A stretch of DNA of 36,161 nucleotides from a virus, in IMG/VR virus record IMGVR_UViG_3300037847_000424, positions 1 to 36,161 of that record; one strand, written 5' to 3'. A program made the position numbers and the translations under genes. Positions 16,191 to 22,025 of this stretch are shown here, piece by piece. The notes under the pieces were generated by a model that saw nothing but the letters and a program-made list of their open reading frames with translations, was not told the origin of the DNA and did no database searches. How positions within the stretch are numbered: the first letter of the stretch is position 1; every line of letters starts with the position of its first letter.

Positions 16191-16385
16191 ATGCCAGGAC
16201 AACGGCACCCCAACAAAAAGCAATTAACTGTGTGGCGACACGAGAAGGACATGGACGTTCTGCGTGAGGTCGCCAAACAAAACGACATATCTATGTCAGA
16301 ACTGATGGAGATTCTCATTGAAGACTTTCAAGATAAAAAGAAAGCTGATCAGGCTAAGTACCTGAGAGATAAACGAAAAGACTAA
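16191..16385 (+). CDS. Ribbon-helix-helix (Arc/CopG-like) regulator 1
   Basis: 64 residues from the ATG at 16191. The frame extends upstream but would run through the promoter/operator DNA. The sequence fits the ribbon-helix-helix fold: a strand (KQLTVWRHEKD), helix A (MDVLREVAKQND), a turn with S34 and helix B (SMSELMEILIEDFQDK), then a basic tail. RHH proteins bind palindromic operators as dimers of dimers, with the strand in the major groove. The palindromes at 16115-16124 and 16137-16152 directly upstream, and related ones before int, are natural targets. No CI-like repressor is found in the genome, so this may be the lysogeny regulator. The fold call is fairly secure; the target is inferred. 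Confidence 0.75.
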   Translation: MPGQRHPNKKQLTVWRHEKDMDVLREVAKQNDISMSELMEILIEDFQDKKKADQAKYLRDKRKD

Positions 16386-16430
16386 CCTGGGACACCGGAT
16401 GTCTCACTAAGCATTAGATAATTAACAGGG

Positions 16431-16967
16431 ATGGACAAATTAGAACTAAAGCTGCGCGAGTCGCAGCATCAAGAAGAAGAGAACAACGCATCAATCTTGC
16501 GTAGTATCTATGACAAAGTCACACAAACGCCTTGGTGGGCTAAAGCAATAATTCTGCTTTTGCTTATTAATGTCTGTTCCACAGGTGTTCATTTGTGGCG
16601 TAAATATGAAAACCGCATTTTTAGCAAAGCTCAAATTTCGTTTTGGAAAGCTGCCGCTTTGGCATCGCAAGGAGAAACTGACAAGATGAACATAGCTTTG
16701 AACGAGATGGCTACTGCACCCGCTTTTAAGAACAAGCAAAAGTTGCGAGACAGATATACTGACATAGCTGAGAACGAGTTTCCTGAAATGTTCTATGACG
16801 CATACATGGCTAGGGTGCTGTTGGTGGAGACACCTGGTGGAATAGACAGTCTTAACAGAGCGTTGAACGCTGCGTCTAAAAACCCAGAAGCTTGGAAGCT
16901 TTTCCTCGACAGCCAAAATGACGAGAACACAGCAATTAAGGCTGACATAAAGACAACTATTCGCTGA
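16431..16967 (+). CDS. Single-pass membrane protein, possible lysogenic accessory gene
   Basis: 178 residues. An acidic, Gln/Glu-rich N-terminus (1-34) is followed by one transmembrane segment (about WAKAIILLLLINVCSTGVHLW, residues 36-56), then a soluble helical domain rich in Ala, Asn and Lys with TPR-like spacing (SFWKAAALASQGETDKMNIAL, SLNRALNAASKNPEAWKLF). No family is recognised. It sits between two RHH regulator genes and is followed by a terminator, making a small independent unit in the regulatory region. Such placement is typical of cargo genes expressed from prophages, for example superinfection exclusion or envelope modification. That role is inference; the topology is visible. Confidence 0.75.
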   Translation: MDKLELKLRESQHQEEENNASILRSIYDKVTQTPWWAKAIILLLLINVCSTGVHLWRKYENRIFSKAQISFWKAAALASQGETDKMNIALNEMATAPAFKNKQKLRDRYTDIAENEFPEMFYDAYMARVLLVETPGGIDSLNRALNAASKNPEAWKLFLDSQNDENTAIKADIKTTIR

Positions 16968-16981
16968 GTAGTTTTTTTCCC

Positions 16982-17010
16982 ACAGGTGTACGTCCACCTG
17001 TTTTTATTTT
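16982..17010 (+). terminator. Intrinsic terminator after membrane protein gene
   Basis: ACAGGTG (16982-16988) pairs perfectly with CACCTGT (16995-17001) around the loop TACGTC, followed by TTTTATTTT. This is a good rho-independent terminator. The hairpin also contains GGTGTACGTCCACC, a relative of the operator palindromes, so the site could have two functions. Confidence 0.75.
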
Positions 17011-17027
17011 GAGGTGTACATACACTC
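17011..17027 (+). promoter_or_regulatory. Operator-like palindrome before second RHH gene
   Basis: GAGGTGTACATACACTC lies three bases before the ATG at 17030. It is nearly identical to the second int operator (GTGTACATACAC is shared exactly). Binding here would block transcription or translation start of the RHH gene, consistent with autoregulation. No clear -35/-10 pair is visible. Confidence 0.6.
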
Positions 17028-17029
17028 AC

Positions 17030-17185
17030 ATGACAACAGAACTAGAAGAAGCAAAAAAACAAAAAAAGATATCGTGTCACTTCAAGCTGACACCGTGGCA
17101 CAAAGCCAAACTTGAGCGAATTGCCAAAATTGCCAGAAGAGACATGACCAGCATCGTTGAAGAATTAATCGAAAAAGCCAAATGA
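17030..17185 (+). CDS. Ribbon-helix-helix regulator 2 (51 aa)
   Basis: A short gene of 51 residues beginning MTTELEEAKKQKKISCHFKL. The strand (KISCHFKLT), helix A (PWHKAKLERIAKIAR), turn (RDM) and helix B (TSIVEELIEKAK) match the minimal RHH repressor fold, close in size to Arc. It follows the operator-like palindrome at 17011-17027 and its stop overlaps the ATG of the RlpA-like gene (ATGA), so the two are translationally coupled. It is a second RHH protein distinct from the one at 16191; the two may compete for the same operator family. Partner or toxin-antitoxin roles are possible, but no toxin-like neighbour is evident. Confidence 0.7.
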   Translation: MTTELEEAKKQKKISCHFKLTPWHKAKLERIAKIARRDMTSIVEELIEKAK

Positions 17186-17541
17186 AGACAATCACAGCAA
17201 TACTAAGCGCGGCAGTGTTCTACTGGGTCACTAGCCAACCATACGCAGAGCAACCCAGAGTCACTGCCAGTTGGTATGGAGAGAAGTACCGAGGCAACAC
17301 CTGTGCAGACAACAAGACAGTGTTTGATCCTGACGATCCGACACTGGCAGCCCACCGCACACTGCCGTTTGGCACCAAGGTCAAGGTGAGCATTACGAAG
17401 GATAAGTTCATCGTGGTGACAATCGTGGATCGTGGGCCGTTCGTAAAAGGCAGAGAGATCGATCTGAGCAAGGCAGCATTTGCCAAGCTTGCTGACACCC
17501 GCGCAGGTCTGATCCAGGTCAAGCTGGAGGTGCTGAAGTGA
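17182..17541 (+). CDS. RlpA-like double-psi beta-barrel cell-wall protein
   Basis: 119 residues with an N-terminal signal sequence (MKTITAILSAAVFYWVTSQPYA, about 22 residues), then a compact RlpA-like barrel. Key motifs are ASWYGEKYRGNTCA (29-42), AAHRTLPFGTKVKV (56-69), the acidic VDRGPF (82-87) and GREIDLSKAAFAKL (90-103). RlpA proteins are lytic transglycosylases acting on denuded peptidoglycan or wall-remodelling factors. The order of motifs and length are normal for a minimal RlpA domain, with no SPOR domain. Export by the host Sec pathway is expected. It could be the phage lytic enzyme or a lysogeny-expressed wall modifier: it is coupled to an RHH gene and an Xis-like gene rather than to the holin-like cluster near 35000. 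Confidence 0.85.
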   Translation: MKTITAILSAAVFYWVTSQPYAEQPRVTASWYGEKYRGNTCADNKTVFDPDDPTLAAHRTLPFGTKVKVSITKDKFIVVTIVDRGPFVKGREIDLSKAAFAKLADTRAGLIQVKLEVLK

Positions 17542-17699
17542 GAGAGTATCTAACAGCACAGCAGGTGGCCGATCTGCTATCCACAACGCTTAGGACAGTC
17601 AGGCGCAACATCCAGAAAGGCAGGTTGAAGAGCAGTCGAGTAGGAGGCTTGCGGAGAGTTGCTGTGGAGGATTTTGAGAAGTTTGCCAGAGGACGCTGA
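17538..17699 (+). CDS. Excisionase/MerR-type HTH DNA-binding protein (53 aa)
   Basis: A 53-residue gene starting GTG at 17538 inside the stop of the RlpA-like gene (GTGA). The sequence follows the winged-HTH pattern of the HTH_17/excisionase family: REYLTAQQVADLL (2-14), TLRTVRRNIQKGRL (17-30), and RVGGLRRVAVEDFEKFARG (34-52), the 'R.GG..RV...D...F' wing. Such proteins bend DNA at att sites or act as small transcription regulators. In a phage with an integrase and arm-type repeats, excisionase is the leading hypothesis, although it is 1.4 kb from int. It abuts the methyltransferase gene. Confidence 0.75.
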   Translation: MREYLTAQQVADLLSTTLRTVRRNIQKGRLKSSRVGGLRRVAVEDFEKFARGR

Positions 17700-18754
17700 T
17701 GTGGATACTACCAAAACAACTCATCTCAGCTTCTGCGCTGGATACGGAGGCATTGATCTCGGACTCCAGCGAGTTCTCCCAAGTTGCAGAACAGTCGCTT
17801 ATGTGGAGATCGAAGCCTTCGCAATCGCGAACCTGGTCGCAAAGATGGAAGCGGGAGACTTGGATGCGGCACCTGTCTGGACGGACATTAAGACATTCCC
17901 AGCAGAACCGTTTCGCGGCCTGGTGGACATCATCTCTGGTGGCTATCCGTGCCAACCGTTCTCAGCAGCAGGTAGCCGACTCGGCACAAAAGACCCAAGA
18001 CACCTCTGGCCGTTTCTACGCAGAGCAATACGAGTTATTCAGCCCGGAAGAGTGTTCCTCGAAAACGTCGAAGGACACATCTCGCTTGGACTCTCCACAG
18101 TTATCAGCGACTTGGATGAAGATGGTTATCGAGCAACGTGGGGAATATTTAGCGCGTCTGAAGTCGGAGCAAGCCACCAGAGAAAGAGAGTCTTCATCAT
18201 GGCCGACTCCGTGCGCGAGGGATCACAAAGACAGTGGGGAGAATGTGGATTACGCGAAGGTGGCGAAGAAGCACAAGTTGTCGGGAGTTGTTCAGCTTTG
18301 GCCAACTCCAGATGCGTCAATAGAGAAGTTTCGACTGAGCGGCAACAGTCAGCAAAGCCGGTCTTTGGAAGCAATGAGCAGGAGAGGAGAGCTTTCCCCG
18401 CCAGACCTGGAGAGCAGCAATTCGACTGGGAAGAACCCCGCACGGTGGCCGACACCAAAAGCAAACAATCCGTCATCAACGAGGAAACCGGGCACAGGAG
18501 GCAAAGAGTTGTCGCAGGAGGCAAAGAACTGGGCGACACCGGAGGCACAGAACCAAACCGGCTACCAGACAAAGAACGGACAGGTCTTTCCAAGGTTGGG
18601 GAGTCAGACAGCGGGAAAGCTAAACCCAAGCTGGGTGGAGCAACTGATGGATGTACCAGTACTTTGGACGCAACTGCCAACAGAGTGGACAGACTCAGAC
18701 TGCTTGGCAACGGAGTTGTGCCAGCAACAGCAGCAAAAGCATGGACAGTTTTAA
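17699..18754 (+). other. Long alternate reading frame inside methyltransferase gene (WPTP/WATP repeats)
   Basis: A frame of 351 codons beginning ATG at 17699 runs open in frame +1 relative to the methyltransferase. Its first third looks random, but from about residue 104 it contains organised sequence: GRFYAEQYELFSPEECSSKT, EYLARLK, WPTP at 168, 201 and 250, WATP at 278, and LNPSWVEQLMDVPVLWTQL near the end. WPTP-type repeats followed by a 'LNP.WVE.LM..P..W' ending are, from memory, recurrent in phage methyltransferase loci. Hence this may be a genuinely overlapping gene, or the original frame of the recognition region joined by frameshifting. A real start within the conserved part (for example ATG 18116) is possible. 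Expression is not demonstrated. Confidence 0.4.
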
Positions 18755-18783
18755 GCAAAAGATTTGAGCACTATGAGAGTTGA
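17701..18783 (+). CDS. C5-cytosine DNA methyltransferase
   Basis: 360 residues from the GTG at 17701, one base after the previous stop. Upstream in-frame starts would overlap the HTH gene. Conserved motifs are in order: I (FCAGYGGIDLG, 11-21), IV with the catalytic Cys (GGYPCQPFS, C84), VI (FLENVEG, 119-125), VIII (GASHQRKRVFIMA, 156-168) and X (LRLLGNGVVP, about 332-341). It transfers a methyl group from SAM to C5 of cytosine in a short DNA target, probably protecting phage DNA from host restriction. The region between VIII and X (about 170-330), which should hold target recognition, is low-complexity and polar (Gly, Glu, Arg, Ser-rich). The same DNA is open in a second frame with more regular motifs (see next entry). 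The catalytic half is intact. Confidence 0.88.
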   Translation: MDTTKTTHLSFCAGYGGIDLGLQRVLPSCRTVAYVEIEAFAIANLVAKMEAGDLDAAPVWTDIKTFPAEPFRGLVDIISGGYPCQPFSAAGSRLGTKDPRHLWPFLRRAIRVIQPGRVFLENVEGHISLGLSTVISDLDEDGYRATWGIFSASEVGASHQRKRVFIMADSVREGSQRQWGECGLREGGEEAQVVGSCSALANSRCVNREVSTERQQSAKPVFGSNEQERRAFPARPGEQQFDWEEPRTVADTKSKQSVINEETGHRRQRVVAGGKELGDTGGTEPNRLPDKERTGLSKVGESDSGKAKPKLGGATDGCTSTLDATANRVDRLRLLGNGVVPATAAKAWTVLSKRFEHYES

Positions 18784-18997
18784 TCTAGGAGAACTAAAAC
18801 AAATCACAAACACCAAGAAGCGACTAGGTGAGAACGCAGACTACAAGTTTGTCATCATGAATGTGGACGGCAAGGAGACCGGCTTCATGTTTACAGACAG
18901 AGAGTTGGAGGCACCAAGACGCAGGGCAGAAGTACAGCGGGAGGATGCACCCAAGAAACGCAACTTCTGGCAGAGAGTGTTTAAGAAGCGCAAGTGA
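18773..18997 (+). CDS. Small hypothetical protein
   Basis: 74 residues from the ATG at 18773, overlapping the end of the methyltransferase by 11 bases. The sequence starts MRVDLGELKQITNTKKRLGE, continues with a probable strand pair (YKFVIMNVDGKETGFMFTDREL) and ends strongly basic (PKKRNFWQRVFKKRK). No family is recognised. The basic tail suggests nucleic acid or membrane-surface contact. The stop overlaps the GTG start of the nuclease gene (GTGA), so it is probably co-translated with the replication/recombination genes. Confidence 0.65.
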   Translation: MRVDLGELKQITNTKKRLGENADYKFVIMNVDGKETGFMFTDRELEAPRRRAEVQREDAPKKRNFWQRVFKKRK

Positions 18998-19338
18998 ACA
19001 GCAGGAGCAAAGGCGCGAGAGGAGAACGCATGTGGCGAGATCAGCTACGAGAAGCAGGCTTCAAGGCTATCCGAGGCTGCCAGCATTCAGCGAGAGATGC
19101 TGACGGCACAGAGGCACCTGATGTGATCTGCCCTAGCCTTCCAGGCATCCACCACGAGGTGAAGTTTGTGGAGAAGCTGAACGTGCAGAATGCGATGGAT
19201 CAGGCGATCAGGGATGCCAAGGAGCATCAGATACCTGTGGTGGCGCACAAGAAGAAGAACTGCGATTGGCTAGTGACTGTGCGAGCAGATGACTGGTTTC
19301 GCATCATAAGAGAATCAGATTTAGTAACAGAACAATGA
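18994..19338 (+). CDS. PD-(D/E)XK nuclease, Hjc/VRR-NUC-like resolvase
   Basis: 114 residues, GTG start overlapping the previous stop. Motifs: E11 in GARGERMW, RGCQHS (27-32), D43 in APDV, and E55-V-K57 in HHEVKF, followed by a Q-containing helix (NVQNAMDQAIRDA) and PVVAHKKKNCDWLVTVRADDW. This is the compact layout of archaeal-type Holliday-junction resolvases and phage relatives, which cut branched recombination intermediates. It lies upstream of an ssDNA-binding-like protein and a RecB-like exonuclease, forming a recombination module. It may resolve branched DNA before packaging. Catalytic residues all appear present. Confidence 0.8.
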   Translation: MNSRSKGARGERMWRDQLREAGFKAIRGCQHSARDADGTEAPDVICPSLPGIHHEVKFVEKLNVQNAMDQAIRDAKEHQIPVVAHKKKNCDWLVTVRADDWFRIIRESDLVTEQ

Positions 19339-19463
19339 GCTACGATTACGACGATGATTACCGCGAGTGGGAAGACGAGTGCAGAGACTGTGGGCGTACA
19401 TTCACCAACGAAGGCACTGGCATAGATTGCCCACACTGCGAGGAGGACGGTGATGATAATTAA
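19335..19463 (+). CDS. Zinc-ribbon micro-protein (42 aa)
   Basis: A short gene, ATG at 19335 overlapping the previous stop (ATGA). The 42-residue product begins MSYDYDDDYREWEDECRDCG and contains two CxxC pairs, CRDC and CPHC, 15 residues apart, the mark of a rubredoxin-like zinc ribbon. The rest is strongly acidic. Such micro-proteins often act as subunit-binding regulators. Its position between a nuclease and the ssDNA-binding-like gene suggests a link with recombination. The coupling and Cys pattern support it as a real gene. Confidence 0.6.
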   Translation: MSYDYDDDYREWEDECRDCGRTFTNEGTGIDCPHCEEDGDDN

Positions 19464-19470
19464 CGAATTT

Positions 19471-19568
19471 TGGCAGGCCCGGTTTCTAGGTGGTTCCGAT
19501 CCAGCCTGCCGTCCCCAACCTGCTTTTCTTGGCTTTGACAGGTTGGGGAGAATTTCCACGTTTGGAAA
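19471..19568 (+). ncRNA. Structured intergenic stretch, three consecutive hairpins
   Basis: Hairpin 1: GGCAGGC (19472-19478) with GCCTGCC (19504-19510), a perfect 7-bp stem enclosing TTCTAGGTGGTTCCGATCC. Hairpin 2: TCCCCAACCTG (19512-19522) with CAGGTTGGGGA (19539-19549), a perfect 11-bp stem with a 16-base loop. Hairpin 3: TTTCCA-CGTT-TGGAAA (19553-19568). The region fills the gap before the ATG at 19588 and has no T-run, so it is not a plain terminator. A cis-regulatory leader of the ssDNA-binding-like gene or a small RNA is possible. Folding is seen; function is inferred. Confidence 0.5.
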
Positions 19569-19587
19569 AACAACAAATAGATAACAG

Positions 19588-20103
19588 ATGATAATAGCAA
19601 ATAGCACAGGATACGAACTGGCACCGGCAGGCACACACAACGTGGTCTGCGTGGATGTCATTGATTGTGGTGAAGCATACGGCATTGAGCCTGATCCCAA
19701 GACCGGGATGAGGTTGGTGCCAGGTGCCACCGAGGACAGAAAGCCACAAGCCAAAATCAGGTTTGTGTTTGAGTCAGAGAAGAAGATGGCTGACGGCAGG
19801 CCGTTCCAGATAGATCGCATGTTTGGTGCGACACTGTCGGATCAAGGCCACCTGAAGCCGTTCTTGGACGCTTGGGGCATCGAGTTGGAGATGACTCCAC
19901 AAGGCCCGGACATCGCAAAGTCGGTCATCGGCAAGACTGCCTTGGTGAACATCATTCACCGCGATGACAAGTGGGCCAACATCAGTAGCATCATGCCTGG
20001 CCAGGTGGAACTGAGTCCGTCAGGTGACTATGACGGTGCTGGGACTAGGGAGCGCATGAAGGCTGCCTACGAGAAGAGACAGAACGAAAACGCTCCGTAC
20101 TGA
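19588..20103 (+). CDS. Phage ssDNA-binding-like protein
   Basis: 171 residues. The N-terminal part (ELAPAGTHNVVCVDVIDCGEA, residues 10-30) and the core (KIRFVFESEKKMADGRPFQIDRMFGATLSDQGHLKPFLDAWG) followed by a small beta-barrel-like stretch (VIGKTALVNIIHRDDKWANISSIMPG) fit a family common in phages as an ssDNA-binding-like recombination factor next to an exonuclease. The C-terminus is charged and flexible (TRERMKAAYEKRQNENAPY). Its stop overlaps the ATG of the exonuclease gene, and the two would work as a pair. It follows a structured leader at 19471-19568. The assignment is by pattern and neighbourhood. Confidence 0.6.
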   Translation: MIIANSTGYELAPAGTHNVVCVDVIDCGEAYGIEPDPKTGMRLVPGATEDRKPQAKIRFVFESEKKMADGRPFQIDRMFGATLSDQGHLKPFLDAWGIELEMTPQGPDIAKSVIGKTALVNIIHRDDKWANISSIMPGQVELSPSGDYDGAGTRERMKAAYEKRQNENAPY

Positions 20104-20915
20104 TGATCATCCCACTGCCAAAAGAGAAAAACTCAGGCCCGAGTCAGCACTGGTACAACATGCAGGCTGAGGCTTGTCACTGGCAGGAGGATGGCAAACC
20201 AACAACACTCAGGCACGCTAGGAAGCAAAATTTGGTTCCTAGTGTGTCGAGTGTGTTGGGTGTGATAGAAAAGCCACAACTGACCAAGTGGAAGGCTGAC
20301 GAGATGGTGCGTCATTGCCTCCAGAATCCTCATGTAGAGGGAGAACCAGAGCGGGACTACATCAACCGCATCCACGGTGCTGCCAAGAGCAGTAAGAGCG
20401 AAATCCTAGAGTTTGGCACCAGAGTCCATCACGGCATCGAGATGTACAACCTGGGCACCTACGATGAGCAGGAAGACCCGGACATCTTTCCGTATGTAGA
20501 GACCTACATCAGGTGGGCACAGAAGAACGTCAAGAAGGTCATCTCAGCAGAGAAGACGGTTGTTAATAAGAAGCTAGGCTATGGCGGCACAATCGACCTG
20601 GTGGCTGAACTGAAGAACCAGCGCGGGGTGACAATCATCGACTACAAGACACAACGCTGGGCTGCCGATAAAAAGCCTAGTTTCCACGAAAGCTGGGCAT
20701 GGCAACTGGCGGCATATCGTAAGACGATGAGGCCAAACCCGCACTGCCTCAGCTTGGTGATAAGTGCTACTGAGCCAAGACCGATCATTGAGCGATGGTG
20801 GTCTAAGTCGGAACTCCAGACAGCCTGGAGGTGCTTCAACGGTGCGAGGACAGTGTGGCAGGAGAGCAGGGACTACAGACCTAAATATGAGTCTGATCAA
20901 CAAGGCAATATCTGA
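20103..20915 (+). CDS. RecB/Cas4-like PD-(D/E)XK exonuclease
   Basis: 270 residues. Nuclease motifs are clear: GTRVHHGIE (105-113, His at 109/110), E150 in SAEK, the GYGGTIDLVAEL motif with D165, and IIDYKT (178-183, D180 and K182), followed by QLAAYR (201-206). This is the RecB-family order seen in lambda-exonuclease-like and Cas4-like phage enzymes. It would degrade one strand to create tails for annealing. It overlaps the ssDNA-binding-like gene by one base, and both lie in the early replication/recombination block. An associated annealase is not recognisable, so the upstream protein may serve that role. Confidence 0.85.
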   Translation: MIIPLPKEKNSGPSQHWYNMQAEACHWQEDGKPTTLRHARKQNLVPSVSSVLGVIEKPQLTKWKADEMVRHCLQNPHVEGEPERDYINRIHGAAKSSKSEILEFGTRVHHGIEMYNLGTYDEQEDPDIFPYVETYIRWAQKNVKKVISAEKTVVNKKLGYGGTIDLVAELKNQRGVTIIDYKTQRWAADKKPSFHESWAWQLAAYRKTMRPNPHCLSLVISATEPRPIIERWWSKSELQTAWRCFNGARTVWQESRDYRPKYESDQQGNI

Positions 20916-21114
20916 GGAGGAGGCTAGGGAGAGAGGTGGAGTAGCCATCTCGTTTCCCTGCCGTAATGTCGATGAACTATGGATAATCAAGAACATGATA
21001 GCCGACCTGGACAGAGCCGGGGAGGAGTGGGTGGTGGTGAAGACTGTCCACAAGACACACAGCAAGAGAGGCAGCTTCGAGACACCAGCACTGGAACTGT
21101 GGAAACTAAACTGA
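20887..21114 (+). CDS. Small hypothetical protein
   Basis: 75 residues from the ATG at 20887, overlapping the exonuclease by 29 bases. A much longer upstream extension of the frame would lie wholly within the exonuclease gene and looks like shadow sequence. The sequence is amphipathic helix plus strand (INKAISEEEARERGGVAISF, then LWIIKNMIADLDRAGEEWVVVKTVHK). No family is recognised. It lies between the exonuclease and the DnaA-like gene, so it is probably part of the replication operon. Confidence 0.6.
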   Translation: MSLINKAISEEEARERGGVAISFPCRNVDELWIIKNMIADLDRAGEEWVVVKTVHKTHSKRGSFETPALELWKLN

Positions 21115-21449
21115 AGGCATATCCAGACACTCCACCTGAGAGTAGACGTAGGCTGAAACTGCTGACAGAAGCTGCCTGTGAGTTCTGGGATATCCCCAGA
21201 GAAGACTTACTTGGCAGAAGTCGCAAGTATGACATCGTCTGGCCAAGATCGGTGTGCATGGTCATTAGCCAGGAGGCAGGATACTCATCCACAGCAACCG
21301 GCAAATACTTCAACAGAGATCACGGCACTGCGCTACATGCCAAGAAGACAGTTTCCGATCTCAGAGACACCAGAGAGGCGTACAATCAGCAGTACAGACA
21401 GTTTGTAGATTTTGCTAAAAAATACATATCTAAGCGTATGCAACCATGA
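21099..21449 (+). CDS. DnaA domain IV-like DNA-binding protein
   Basis: 116 residues from the GTG at 21099; an ATG at 20979 would overlap the previous gene almost completely. The core resembles the DnaA C-terminal helix-turn-helix domain: AACEFWDIPREDLLGRSRKYDIVWPRS (about 25-51) then VCMVISQEAGYSSTATGKYFNRDHGTALHAKKTVSDL, whose RDHGTALHA corresponds to the box-recognition signature RDHTTVLHA of host DnaA. It lacks an ATPase domain, so it may place the host replisome at a phage origin. The AT-rich repeat tract follows within 10 bases. Near-consensus DnaA boxes lie at 21285 (TCATCCACA) and 20978 (TATGGATAA, reverse). Confidence 0.8.
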   Translation: METKLKAYPDTPPESRRRLKLLTEAACEFWDIPREDLLGRSRKYDIVWPRSVCMVISQEAGYSSTATGKYFNRDHGTALHAKKTVSDLRDTREAYNQQYRQFVDFAKKYISKRMQP

Positions 21450-21638
21450 ATAACTGCAAGAAACTTAAAAAACTGCATTTAGTACTTACTGAAGATCAGT
21501 CACTTAGGTGCATTTATTTCCTAATAATAGCTATAGTAGCTATATAGCTATAATGCTTAATAGACATATACTTAAGTATTTAAGCTATTAAGCATATTAA
21601 GCACTATAGCACTATAGCATTATAGCTAATACCCCGAT
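21450..21638 (+). other. AT-rich repeat tract: candidate replication origin
   Basis: The most AT-rich stretch in the window. TAGCTATA is repeated at 21528, 21537 and 21545. ATGCTTAATAG (21553-21563) and CTATTAAGCAT (21585-21595) are perfect inverted repeats enclosing the palindrome ATACTTAAGTAT (21568-21579). ACTATAGC at 21603 and 21611 and ATTATAGC at 21619 repeat with 8-bp period. Such DNA melts easily. Together with the neighbouring DnaA-like gene it is a strong candidate origin. No convincing long gene is present; a possible 33-codon frame at 21446-21547 runs into the repeats. Confidence 0.6.
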
Positions 21639-21980
21639 ATGAAGATTCTAAACAGCAAAGATGCCTACTCCTACAAACTCCAACTGGAGCAGGTGCGTGA
21701 GCAGATGAGGATGCTGGAGGAGAACGGCATCTACGATGTGGCTGGCAACCGCATTAGGAAGGAAGACCAGGAGCAGTACCGGCAACTGAAGCGCATGGAG
21801 CATCACCTGCGACAGTTGGCGAGTGGGATCGAAAAGCCAAAGCCGTTTGCGGCAGAGAAGACGGTGGAGAAGAAGGACACCAGGCCAAGGCTGACAGATG
21901 AGCAGAGGCTAGAGATGGCTAGAAAGCTCTCTGAGGTACGAAAGCACCTTGGCCGCTGTGCTGACACTCTGGAGAAGTAA
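21639..21980 (+). CDS. Hypothetical coiled-coil protein
   Basis: 113 residues, not recognised. Strongly charged and helical: LQLEQVREQMRMLEENGIYD, then EDQEQYRQLKRMEHHLRQLASG, a Lys/Pro linker (EKPKPFAAEK) and a helical end (EQRLEMARKLSEVRKHLG). Coiled-coil multimerisation is probable. No Cys pairs or membrane segment. It is the first gene after the AT-rich tract. Confidence 0.65.
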   Translation: MKILNSKDAYSYKLQLEQVREQMRMLEENGIYDVAGNRIRKEDQEQYRQLKRMEHHLRQLASGIEKPKPFAAEKTVEKKDTRPRLTDEQRLEMARKLSEVRKHLGRCADTLEK

Positions 21981-21990
21981 AAACGTCTCT

Positions 21991-22008
21991 GAGGTGTATG
22001 TACGCCTC
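21991..22008 (+). promoter_or_regulatory. Operator-like palindrome GAGGTGTATGTACGCCTC
   Basis: A near-perfect 18-bp palindrome (a single T-G mismatch in the pairing) matching the family at 14942, 16115 and 17011. It lies 18 bases before the ATG at 22026. It could be an operator of the same regulator, or a short hairpin at the end of the previous gene; there is no T-run after it. Confidence 0.5.
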
Positions 22009-22025
22009 AAGAAAGGCATATAGCG

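Noticed and set aside
16386-16430. Hairpin GGGACA/TGTCTC after RHH gene 1 as a terminator
   Set aside because: Six weak pairs with a G-T and no T-run; not enough for an intrinsic terminator.
20979-21098. Longer DnaA-like protein from the ATG at 20979
   Set aside because: The extra 40 residues (Gln, Gly, Arg-rich) are a shadow of the overlapping gene and do not resemble DnaA.
21446-21547. 33-codon gene overlapping the DnaA-like stop
   Set aside because: It has an ATGA overlap but its second half is encoded by the TAGCTATA repeats and resembles no protein; more likely chance.
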